Part shown: one piece after another, positions 1 to 6,063 of the stretch | Layout of the letters: each line of letters opens with the position of its first letter | How positions within the stretch are numbered: position 1 is the first letter of the stretch | Source of the DNA: DATAYF01 sp036272735 | GTDB lineage: Bacteria; Chloroflexota; Ktedonobacteria; Ktedonobacterales; Ktedonobacteraceae | Assembly (NCBI GenBank): GCA_036272735.1 | Contig: DATAYF010000472.1 | Location: 1-6,745 of the forward strand | DNA length: 6,745 bases | Direction: 5' to 3' | Notes under the pieces: generated by a model | Databases searched by the model: none | Told to the model about the DNA's origin: nothing | The model's input: only the letters and a program-made list of their open reading frames with translations | Translations under genes and position numbers: made by a program

Positions 1-96
1 AATGGCTCGTTCCCGTAGGCTGGTCGGTACGTGGCTGCTCCTCGTGCATGCGGTTTTATTTCTCCTGGCCATACAAAATTTCTCTATTGAAATTTA
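1..96. other. Intergenic DNA with no supported gene; small AT-rich hairpin at 76-95
   Basis: I see no convincing gene here. A 60-codon open frame starting at position 2 and ending at 184 has one hydrophobic stretch, but it begins at the window edge so no ribosome binding site can be judged. It also runs through the inverted repeat at 97-186 and resembles no family I recognise. Within the region, AAATTTC (76-82) and GAAATTT (89-95) form a perfect 7-bp stem around a 6-nt loop. This could be a weak structural element or chance in AT-rich DNA. Confidence 0.5.
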
Positions 97-186
97 CACT
101 AAGTACATTCAAGCAACTTTTTTGGGATTATCTGTGCTCGCCGAGCAGGTTTTATCCCCACGTTTGTTACTTGATTGTACTTAGTG
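97..186. repeat. 90-bp nested inverted repeat (21-bp arms, 19 of 21 matching)
   Basis: Positions 97-117 (starting CACTAAGTAC) are the inverse complement of 166-186 (ending GTACTTAGTG), with two mismatches in 21. The enclosed 48 bp is itself symmetric: GGGAT at 124-128 pairs with ATCCC at 154-158, and TGCTCG (135-140) pairs with CGAGCA (142-147) at the centre. The whole could extrude as a cruciform or fold as one long RNA hairpin with internal loops. I see no target-site duplication around it. It may be a miniature transposable element, the remnant end of an insertion sequence, or a structured RNA; the sequence alone does not decide. Confidence 0.6.
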
Positions 187-291
187 CAGAATCCAAAGAC
201 CTATTGTGTAATGGGAACCAATGTTCCTCTGCTCAACCAGCATGAGGAACGCTCTATCTCTTACACAATAGGTCTCCTGATCTTGCACTAA
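181..291. repeat. 111-bp segmented palindrome upstream of the tetR-like gene
   Basis: The two halves pair in three exactly matching blocks: TTAGTGCA (181-188) with TGCACTAA (284-291), a 15-bp block (197-211 with 261-275, core CCTATTGTGTAA), and GTTCCTC (223-229) with GAGGAAC (244-250). TGCT (230-233) and AGCA (239-242) close the tip around a 5-nt loop. The blocks are separated by poorly matched stretches of 8/8 and 11/10 nt. No T-tract follows on the + strand, so it is not a standard intrinsic terminator. The termini can be read as TA-GTGCA...TGCAC-TA, which would fit a small element inserted at TA, as IS630/mariner-type elements do, but this is inference. It shares 181-186 with the preceding repeat. 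Confidence 0.65.
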
Positions 292-299
292 TGCGTCCC

Positions 300-328
300 T
301 TGACAACCAGCAGTGTATGCGGTATTCT
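300..328 (+). promoter_or_regulatory. Sigma70-type promoter for the tetR-like gene
   Basis: A perfect -35 hexamer TTGACA (300-305) is followed after exactly 17 bp by TATTCT (323-328), which matches four of six bases of the -10 consensus. Transcription would start near 335, inside the operator palindrome, about 57 nt before the TetR start codon. No other pair upstream of the gene has spacing this good. Confidence 0.6.
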
Positions 329-333
329 TTGAT

Positions 334-355
334 TAAGTTAGCTATCACTAACTTA
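334..355. promoter_or_regulatory. Probable TetR operator (O1), perfect inverted repeat
   Basis: TAAGTTAG (334-341) and CTAACTTA (348-355) are exact inverse complements around a 6-bp spacer. The 22-bp size and the position straddling the predicted transcription start are typical of operators bound by TetR-family dimers. A related 22-bp site recurs at 1016-1037 in front of the pump gene, which strengthens the assignment. Binding by the adjacent repressor is inferred. Confidence 0.65.
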
Positions 356-391
356 TAAAGCAAACAATGCATCAAAAAAATTGGAGCTGTA

Positions 392-1000
392 ATGGGAGAA
401 AAACGAACGCGAATGCGTGGCGAGGAGCGGCGGGAGTTCATCCTGGCGCATGCCAAGAAGGTGTTTGCGGAACATAGCTATGCAGAGGCAAGTACGAGAG
501 AATTGGCGCGCGCCAGCGATGTGACCGAGCCGATGCTCTACAAGCATTTTGGCAACAAAAAAGGCCTTTTTATGGCGGTACTGCGTGAGTACTGCGATCG
601 TTTTTTCAGCATGCTAGGTGAGCGTGTGCAGCGCCAGGCGGAACAGAATCTTTTAGAAGAGCTAGGCCACGTACTCGTCGATTACCGAGAAACCATTGCC
701 GCCGACCCGGATATCCAGAAAGTGCTGTTTCAAGGAGTGAGCGAGTCAAGAGATCCGCAGATTGCCAATAATGTGCGCAAGCATAATGAGCGCATGTACG
801 CCTTGATTTATCAGCTACTCGAACGTGCTCAGAAAGAAGACCTGATCCGCTCGGATATCAAACTTGATGTTGCGGCATGGGGCTATCTCAGTGTCGTATT
901 TGCGATGCAGTACAATATTGTGCTCAATTTTCAGGGGGGGCTAACCGATGAGACGCTCCTTGAACTAAATCGGCTCTGGCTGCATTCACTTCGCCCATAA
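392..1000 (+). CDS. TetR/AcrR-family transcriptional repressor
   Basis: This 202-residue protein has the usual length and build of a TetR-family one-component regulator. Residues about 12-60 form the three-helix DNA-binding domain. The HTH covers roughly 34-53 (STRELARASDVTEPMLYKHF), with the family's characteristic recognition-helix ending Y-KHF and the following N-KK-LF. The rest (about 65-202) is a helical ligand-binding and dimerisation domain, too variable to predict the inducer. The ATG at 392 is preceded by GGAG (383-386) at 5-nt spacing, and no better start lies upstream. A perfect operator palindrome lies over its predicted start site, so autorepression is likely. A related site precedes the MFS efflux gene 87 bp downstream on the same strand, pointing to control of that pump. 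A run of seven G at 934-940 lies near the 3' end, where slippage would change the last 20 or so residues; the frame is intact here. Confidence 0.92.
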   Translation: MGEKRTRMRGEERREFILAHAKKVFAEHSYAEASTRELARASDVTEPMLYKHFGNKKGLFMAVLREYCDRFFSMLGERVQRQAEQNLLEELGHVLVDYRETIAADPDIQKVLFQGVSESRDPQIANNVRKHNERMYALIYQLLERAQKEDLIRSDIKLDVAAWGYLSVVFAMQYNIVLNFQGGLTDETLLELNRLWLHSLRP

Positions 1001-1015
1001 AAATTTTTCATCAGA

Positions 1016-1043
1016 TAAGTTAGTTAACGATAACAAATAAAAT
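1016..1043 (+). promoter_or_regulatory. Second TetR-type operator (O2) and possible MFS promoter
   Basis: TAAGTTAG at 1016-1023 repeats the left arm of the operator at 334-355. After the same 6-bp spacing, ATAACAAA (1030-1037) keeps the TAAC core of the right arm. Read against the reverse complement of the first site, 16 of 22 positions agree, starting ATAAGTTAGT. A TAAAAT at 1038-1043 matches five of six -10 bases, though I find no good -35, so promoter activity here is less certain than the operator. No intrinsic terminator separates the tetR-like and MFS genes, so read-through from the first promoter is also expected. Confidence 0.5.
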
Positions 1044-1087
1044 GTGTACCAGGTTATGTAGCCCATTGACGAAAAGGAGTATTTGTG

Positions 1088-2656
1088 ATGGAGGTACCTG
1101 TACAGACGACAGAGACGATAGGACAAAGACAGGGGCATGGTGGGTTGGAGTATAAATGGATTGTGGCCATAGTTGTCATTTTCGGCGCTTTTATGAGTAT
1201 CCTTGACCAGACGATTGTCAATATCGCCATTCCACGTCTACAGAATGCTTTTGGTGCGGACTTGAATACAGTGCAATGGGTGTTGACCGCGTACATTCTA
1301 ACGCAAGGCGTTGTCACTCCGACCACCGCGTTTTTCGCTAATCACCTGGGTACGAAGCGCTTCTACCTTATCGCACTCGCTGTGTTCACAATTGGCTCGG
1401 CTCTTTGTGGCCTGGCCTGGAGTCTCCCTGTCCTGATCGTATTTCGCATTTTTCAGGGGATCGGCGGAGCATTCCTGTTTCCCTTATCGATTACGCTGCT
1501 ATACAATGAGTTTCCATTGGAGCAACGCGGATTAGCCAGCGGTATTTTCGGCATCGCGGCCTTGCTTGCTCCCGCGGTTGGCCCAACGCTCGGTGGCTAC
1601 TTCGTGACGTATGCGAATTGGCCACTCATTTTCTACGTCAACGTCCCCATTGGCATCGCTGGCTTTATTTTAGGGAGCATTTTGCTGCGCGAGATACAAA
1701 GTGAGACGCGGGCGCGCTTCGATATTCCTGGCTTCCTACTGGCGGCGATTGGCCTGGCATCTGTTCTCTACGCGCTTTCAGACGCCAGTAGCGATGGCTG
1801 GACATCGGCCAAAGTGCTTGGATTTCTGATTGGTGGTCTGATCGTACTGGTGTGTTTCGTTGTTGTCGAACTGATGATTGCCAATCGTGGTGGGCAACCA
1901 CTGGTCAACCTGAAGCTTTTCACAAACGGGCCATACCTGACCAGCAACATCGCCAACGTGCTGATTACCTTCGCGTTTTTCGGTGGACTGTTTATTTTCC
2001 CTGTCTACCTACAAAACTTGCGAGGGCTGAACGCTTTTCAGGCAGGTCTGCTGCTCCTGCCACAGGCGTTTGCTTCAATCGTGACCGCGCTCGTCGGTGG
2101 GCGCGCCGTGGACCGCCTGGGTGTGCGCATTGTCGTGATACCTGGTCTGCTGATACTCGCCTTCGTGACGTGGCAATTCACGACGCTCTCGCTCTACACG
2201 CCCTACTGGTGGTTACAGGTGATGTTCGTTCTGCGCGGTCTGGCACTAGGTGCCATCATTCAGCCGTTGAACGTCTCAGCACTGGCGGAGATACACCCAC
2301 GCCAATTCGCACAAGCATCGTCGCTGTACACCGTATTGCGTTTCGTCTCAACCTCGCTTGGTATTGCAATTCTTGCCACGCTCGTGCAGACGCAGGCAAA
2401 GGTTCATTATAGCCATCTGGCGGAACAAGTTATACCCGGCTCGCATTTCGCCCAGCTCATCACCAGCTTGCAAGCCCTCTATCGTTCACACGGCGCAGAC
2501 CCTGTGAGCGCGGGTGCCGCGGCATTGCAAGAGGTTATTGGTCTCGTGCAACGTCAAGGATATGTACTGGCAATCAATGACGCCTTCTGGGTGATGCTGG
2601 CGGTGACACTGGCGGCGATAGTTGCCACGACCCTGGTGCGCGTTCGTCGTAAATAA
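1088..2656 (+). CDS. MFS drug:H+ antiporter, DHA2 (EmrB/QacA-like) family
   Basis: This inner-membrane protein of about 522 residues likely exports drugs or other toxic amphipathic compounds in exchange for protons. Length and hydrophobicity fit the 14-helix DHA2 family. Visible family motifs include LDQTIVNIAIP at the end of helix 1 (about 39-49), the motif A-like loop ANHLGTKR (84-91), the helix 4 segment FRIFQGIGGAFLFP (119-132) and the antiporter motif C region with GPTLGGYF (165-172). NVPIG (185-189) follows, and a long external loop precedes the last helix (about 500-517). AAGGAG at 1074-1079 serves ATG 1088 at 8 nt; an in-frame GTG at 1085 is the alternative start and would add one residue. 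The tetR-like gene upstream and the shared operator suggest ligand-induced expression. No EmrA-type membrane fusion partner or outer-membrane channel is encoded alongside, consistent with a monoderm cell. The substrate cannot be read from sequence. Confidence 0.92.
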   Translation: MEVPVQTTETIGQRQGHGGLEYKWIVAIVVIFGAFMSILDQTIVNIAIPRLQNAFGADLNTVQWVLTAYILTQGVVTPTTAFFANHLGTKRFYLIALAVFTIGSALCGLAWSLPVLIVFRIFQGIGGAFLFPLSITLLYNEFPLEQRGLASGIFGIAALLAPAVGPTLGGYFVTYANWPLIFYVNVPIGIAGFILGSILLREIQSETRARFDIPGFLLAAIGLASVLYALSDASSDGWTSAKVLGFLIGGLIVLVCFVVVELMIANRGGQPLVNLKLFTNGPYLTSNIANVLITFAFFGGLFIFPVYLQNLRGLNAFQAGLLLLPQAFASIVTALVGGRAVDRLGVRIVVIPGLLILAFVTWQFTTLSLYTPYWWLQVMFVLRGLALGAIIQPLNVSALAEIHPRQFAQASSLYTVLRFVSTSLGIAILATLVQTQAKVHYSHLAEQVIPGSHFAQLITSLQALYRSHGADPVSAGAAALQEVIGLVQRQGYVLAINDAFWVMLAVTLAAIVATTLVRVRRK

Positions 2657-2679
2657 ACATCACTTATCCCAAATAATAG

Positions 2680-2739
2680 GATATATATAGGCAAACGCTG
2701 ATGGTCCGGCCGGACCATCAGCGTTTGCCTATATATATC
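2680..2739. terminator. 60-bp perfect palindrome, probable bidirectional terminator
   Basis: Every base from 2680 to 2709 pairs with its partner from 2739 back to 2710, giving two exact 30-bp arms with no spacer, centred on CCGGCCGG (2706-2713). It lies 23 bp after the MFS stop and 9 bp beyond the GH30 stop, between convergent genes. The RNA of either strand would form a hairpin of about 28 bp with a minimal loop. It is followed by a T-rich tail on each side: TGTTTCTTTCT on the + strand and CTATTATTT on the - strand. The stem is much longer than an ordinary terminator and its outer part is alternating AT (ATATATATA), so a further role as a protein-binding or cruciform site is possible. Confidence 0.75.
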
Positions 2740-2748
2740 TGTTTCTTT

Positions 2749-4656
2749 CTACGAAACGGGAACAAGTTGCCACTTCTGATTCACGCCGCCCACGTAGTCC
2801 CACTGTTGGATTACGGCCCCGTTGCTCGTCGACTTATTCGTCACGTCGAGCACTTTGCCGCTATTCTGGTTTACGATTTTATCATAGCCACCACCTACGT
2901 CCACCACCTGCCATTTCTGGTTCGCTCCACCTCCACCAGTAAAGGCCCATTGTTGGATTACCGCTCCATTGCTCGTCGAACCGTTGGTTACGTCGAGCAC
3001 CAGGCCACTGTTGCGGTTCACGACCTTATCGTAGCCATTGCCCACGTCCACAAGCTGCCATTGCTGATTCGCGCCACCCACGTAATCCCACTGTTGGATC
3101 ACTGCGCCATTGCTCGTTGACTTATTCGTTACATCGAGCACTTTGCTACTATTCTGGTTCACAAGCTTGTAGTAGGTACTACCGCCGCCGCCACTCGACT
3201 GGGTACCAGACCATTTGAAGGTGGCCGCCGCACCGGCTGGCAGGGTATAGGTAAACGCTTCGTTGCCCAATTGCACCTGGAAGGTGTTGTTGCCGCCGCT
3301 GTTATAGACGACGAGTGTTTTGGAGCCATCGGGATTTTTGAAGGCCACGTCCTCAAGATTGCCGCTGCCAAAAGAGTTGGAATCGATGCGATACGCGCCA
3401 GGGTTCACGAACTTGCTGGCCTGCCCCAGCCCGTAGTAGTCCGAATTGTAGGTCACATTGCCGCTATTCTGATCGACCGCGACGACACCACGACACGTGC
3501 TGCACGAATCAGGGCTGTTCACGTGCGGGTTGCCGTTAGGATCGAGTACCAGACCCCAGAGTGTGACCGTCTTTGACCAGTTGCGCGTAGAATTGATCAG
3601 CAGTTCCATCGTATCGTGAAACTCGTTGGGCCAGAGCGCGCCGTGCCAGGTGCCACCAGAACACTCGGTCTCGTAGGTATCCGCGTTGGGGAAGGAATTA
3701 TGGAAGGTGCTCATCGCGTCCGCCGTACCGCCGTAGCAATGCCAGGCGATACCCGGCGTGTACGAGGCAGCGGTGGAATTATTCAGGATGGTGGTGGGGT
3801 ACGCGGGCGTATCCCAGTTGTGATCATAGCCCAGGATCTTCGTGCTGATGCCGTTTTGCGCAAACGTCGGACCCAGGTTGTTGGCGATGAAATTCGTCTC
3901 TTCGTCCGCCGACATCGGCATGGTTGGCATGCGATTGTTGTTCTGCGGCTCATTTTGTGGAGTCACGGCGTAAATGGGGACGCCCTGCGCCTGGTACGCC
4001 TGCACAAATTTGGCGAAGTAATTGGCATACGCCTGGTACGCGCTCGTATTGAGGCTGCCCTGCTCCAGGCTGTCATTGGACTTCATCCAGGCAGGAGCGG
4101 TCCAGGGGGTTGCCATAACCTTCAAATTAGGATTGAGCTTGAGCGCCTGCTGAAGCAGCGGAATAATGTAGGCATTATCGTGCGAGATCGAGAAATTGTT
4201 CAGGTTTGGGTCAGTTTGACCGGCAGGCACATCATCGTAGGTGTACTCGTTCAGCGCCAGGTCAGAAGACCCTATCGGTTGGCGTAAGAAGCTCAGGCCA
4301 ATGCCACTATTGGGGTCAAACATATTAGACATAAGCTGGTCCCGCTGACTCTGGCTCATTTTGTTGGCAACCAGCCAGGCCGACGAATCGGTAAACGAAG
4401 CCCCGAAACCCACCATTTGTTGGTAGGTCTGTGCTTCATTCACGTTGATGGTAGTGGCATTCGAACCAACGGAGCCAAAATTGAGGTTTGGTTGCGGACT
4501 GAGCAGGTTGGCCTGGTCGGGCGTCGTGAGCCAGACGTTGACCGTCTCCCCGGCCGCTTGCGCCTTTGATGCGTTGGGTGATGGGAAGACAGATAAACCA
4601 AGCACAAAGCCAATGAGCACTACAGCTAAACCTAATCGTCGAAGATGACGAGACAT
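2749..4656 (-). CDS. Secreted GH30 glycoside hydrolase with C-terminal ricin-type lectin module
   Basis: This is a 635-residue exported glycosidase. Residues 1 to about 35 form a signal peptide: RHLRR, a hydrophobic core, then AQAA before GETVNVW. The GH30 TIM-barrel spans about 37-415 and a small beta domain follows to about 483, including SKFVNPGAYRI (414-424). The likely acid/base is E236 in TPQNEPQ and the nucleophile E331 in YETECSGG, so both catalytic glutamates are present. A GGGGS linker (489-493) leads to a beta-trefoil of three repeats (about 495-635) with QQW and NQxW motifs, probably binding polysaccharide. GH30 enzymes include glucosylceramidases, beta-1,6-glucanases, beta-xylosidases and beta-1,6-galactanases. 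The fold most resembles the glucosylceramidase/beta-1,6-glucanase branch, but the substrate is not fixed by what I can see. AAGGAGGA (4661-4668) gives a strong ribosome binding site 4 nt before the ATG. The ROK regulator immediately upstream on the same strand suggests sugar-responsive control. Confidence 0.93.
   Translation of the reverse strand: MSRHLRRLGLAVVLIGFVLGLSVFPSPNASKAQAAGETVNVWLTTPDQANLLSPQPNLNFGSVGSNATTINVNEAQTYQQMVGFGASFTDSSAWLVANKMSQSQRDQLMSNMFDPNSGIGLSFLRQPIGSSDLALNEYTYDDVPAGQTDPNLNNFSISHDNAYIIPLLQQALKLNPNLKVMATPWTAPAWMKSNDSLEQGSLNTSAYQAYANYFAKFVQAYQAQGVPIYAVTPQNEPQNNNRMPTMPMSADEETNFIANNLGPTFAQNGISTKILGYDHNWDTPAYPTTILNNSTAASYTPGIAWHCYGGTADAMSTFHNSFPNADTYETECSGGTWHGALWPNEFHDTMELLINSTRNWSKTVTLWGLVLDPNGNPHVNSPDSCSTCRGVVAVDQNSGNVTYNSDYYGLGQASKFVNPGAYRIDSNSFGSGNLEDVAFKNPDGSKTLVVYNSGGNNTFQVQLGNEAFTYTLPAGAAATFKWSGTQSSGGGGSTYYKLVNQNSSKVLDVTNKSTSNGAVIQQWDYVGGANQQWQLVDVGNGYDKVVNRNSGLVLDVTNGSTSNGAVIQQWAFTGGGGANQKWQVVDVGGGYDKIVNQNSGKVLDVTNKSTSNGAVIQQWDYVGGVNQKWQLVPVS
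2752..3174 (-). repeat. Three tandem ricin B-type repeats within the GH30 gene
   Basis: Three units of about 45-50 codons encode the beta-trefoil: residues about 495-540 (3174-3037), 541-590 (3036-2887) and 591-635 (2886-2752). Each contains VLDVTN, STSNGAVIQQW and an NQxW motif. The first and third are almost identical in protein sequence, yet over an 88-nt stretch their DNA differs at about a dozen sites, nearly all silent. The middle unit is more divergent and has an extra GG in its AFTGGGGANQ loop. The repeats are part of the reading frame and not a mobile element. Confidence 0.85.
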
Positions 4657-4702
4657 AAAATCCTCCTTGACTACACATCTCGACGTGCTGTAATCACTAC
4701 GT

Positions 4703-4740
4703 TTTAACTATTTCCATGCACGCATACACATGCAAGGAAA
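4703..4740 (-). promoter_or_regulatory. Inverted-repeat operator and weak promoter upstream of the GH30 gene
   Basis: TTTCCATGCA (4711-4720) and TGCAAGGAAA (4731-4740) are inverse complements with one mismatch in ten, around a 10-bp spacer. On the - strand a candidate promoter overlaps it: TTGCAT (4730-4735), 17 bp, then AATAGT (4707-4712). Each box matches four of six consensus bases. A repressor bound to the repeat would cover the -35 and spacer. The neighbouring ROK protein is the obvious candidate, but this is inference. An 8-bp palindrome ACACGTGT (4742-4749) lies just upstream. The rest of the gap (4657-4702 and 4750-4776) shows only the GH30 ribosome binding site. Confidence 0.45.
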
Positions 4741-4776
4741 TACACGTGTCGTGAGCAAGCATCGCCTCTATCAAGA

Positions 4777-6021
4777 CTATAAGAAGCCAGCAGCGAGCGT
4801 GGGATAACTCGTGCGCCCTCCCACGCTCTCGACGAAATCTTCTAAGGCAATGATGGCCGCACCAATGCTGACACCATCGCGTCCCAACACGCTCACACTC
4901 ATTTTAGCTACCTCAAAAGGTTGCTTGAGCGCATAGCGTTGGGTCGCATGACGTATCGCGGGCAGCACAAATTCGCCTAATTGCAAACCCAGCCAACCGC
5001 CAAGGATGACACGCTGCGGATTGAAAAGATTGATCACATTGGCAACTCCGGCCCCCAGATATTGGACCGTATCTTGCACAACCTGTACCGCGACGGGATC
5101 ACCACTGCGCATGCTTGTTAGCAGCGCGGCGATGGTGCCAATTTCACCATCGCTACCTAGCGTGGGATGGTGCGCGTCGAGTTCGCGCAGATGGCGCATA
5201 ATGCCAGGAGCACCAACGTAGGCTTCCAGACAGCCCTGGCGTCCACAGCGACACGGCTGCCCATCCAGGTTCATAATTGTATGGCCCCATTCGCCAGCGC
5301 TATTGCTGGCCCCACGATACAATTTTCCTTCGTAGATGACACCAGCGCTCACGCCGGTTCCCAGGTGCAGGACAGCCATCGTCTCCATGGGCGCGCCCGG
5401 ATTCAGGCGCATCTCGGCCAGCGCCATCGTTTTGGCGCCATTATCAATATGCAGTGGAAACGAAAAATGCTCTCGCAGCATTGTCTTCAACGGCACGGGT
5501 TCCCAGCCCCACGCGGGTGCAGAAACCAGTTCATCGCCGAGACGTTCGACAATGCCAGGCAGCCCTAACCCCAGGCCCAAGATCTTGTCCTGCCCCACCT
5601 GAGCTTCTTGCAGCAGGGACGTGGCCCCTTCGATCACGTAGTTCACAACGTGAGCAGGGTTATTTTGTGCGCTCGCCAGGGGATAGCGAACCGCTTTGAG
5701 TTTGCGCAACGTAATATCGAAGAGTTCAACCGCGATATCGGTTTCTCCGATTTCGCCGCCGAGGAAGTAGCCGTATTGTGAGTTCAAGGTCAAGATGGCG
5801 CGTCGTCGTCCGCCTTCCGATGCCTCGAATCCTGCTTCCAGGATAATACCCTCGGCCAGCAGTTCCGCGACGACATTGGTGACGGTTCCCGTACTCAAGC
5901 CGGAACGTTGACTCAACTCAAGCCGACTGATCGTCCTATCGGTCAACATGGCTTGCAGGACGGTACGGCGATTGATGCGCCGCAGATCACGCGCAGTAGG
6001 ATTCGGCCCCATATCAGGCAC
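4777..6021 (-). CDS. ROK-family transcriptional regulator (NagC/XylR type)
   Basis: This 414-residue cytoplasmic regulator has a winged HTH at about 15-75 (VLQAMLTDRTISRLELSQRS then GLSTGTVTNVVAELL), followed by a ROK sugar-binding domain to the C-terminus. The ROK zinc motif is intact: H247 in GEWGHTIM, then C257, C259 and C264 in CRCGRQGC, with E266 following. Sugar kinases of the family carry the catalytic Asp in an ENDAN-type segment; here it reads IDNGAK (192-197), with Gly at the Asp position, so kinase activity is unlikely. It probably binds a free or phosphorylated sugar and controls nearby genes, most plausibly itself and the GH30 gene 120 bp downstream. The GTG at 6021 lies close behind an AGAGAGGGG stretch (6025-6033); ATG at 6012 is an alternative start 12 nt from it. 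Target and inducer are inferred from context only. Confidence 0.9.
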   Translation of the reverse strand: MPDMGPNPTARDLRRINRRTVLQAMLTDRTISRLELSQRSGLSTGTVTNVVAELLAEGIILEAGFEASEGGRRRAILTLNSQYGYFLGGEIGETDIAVELFDITLRKLKAVRYPLASAQNNPAHVVNYVIEGATSLLQEAQVGQDKILGLGLGLPGIVERLGDELVSAPAWGWEPVPLKTMLREHFSFPLHIDNGAKTMALAEMRLNPGAPMETMAVLHLGTGVSAGVIYEGKLYRGASNSAGEWGHTIMNLDGQPCRCGRQGCLEAYVGAPGIMRHLRELDAHHPTLGSDGEIGTIAALLTSMRSGDPVAVQVVQDTVQYLGAGVANVINLFNPQRVILGGWLGLQLGEFVLPAIRHATQRYALKQPFEVAKMSVSVLGRDGVSIGAAIIALEDFVESVGGRTSYPTLAAGFL

Positions 6022-6063
6022 AGGCCCCTCTCTGATCGATATACATTTGCAAGCAGCACTTTA

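Noticed and set aside
2..184. 60-codon open frame at the left edge with one hydrophobic segment
   Set aside because: No visible ribosome binding site, no recognisable family, and it runs through the 97-186 inverted repeat. Probably chance.
181..456. 91-codon open frame on the - strand over the palindrome and the tetR-like start
   Set aside because: It overlaps the promoter, operator and start of a well-supported gene, and its protein has no family features.
999..1008. AAAAATTTTT after the tetR-like stop as a terminator
   Set aside because: A 10-bp AT palindrome with no GC stem cannot form a stable terminator hairpin; read-through to the pump gene is more likely.
1852..2412. 186-codon open frame inside the MFS gene
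   Set aside because: Out-of-frame shadow of a clear DHA2 transporter; Arg/Cys/Trp-rich composition typical of a wrong frame.
2701..3120. 139-codon + strand open frame opposite the lectin repeats
   Set aside because: Antisense shadow. Its internal repeats simply mirror the ricin repeats, and it starts inside the palindrome.
2752..3174. Lectin repeats considered as a CRISPR or tandem intergenic repeat
   Set aside because: They are in frame, codon-periodic and encode the ricin-type motif; there are no spacers or cas genes.
3616..4287. 223-codon + strand open frame opposite the GH30 catalytic domain
   Set aside because: Antisense shadow of a confidently identified catalytic domain; Arg/Val/Ile-rich with no motif.
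4711..4740. Inverted repeat after the ROK gene as its intrinsic terminator
   Set aside because: The stem has a central mismatch and the following - strand bases (TAGTTAAAACG) are not a T-tract; it fits an operator better.
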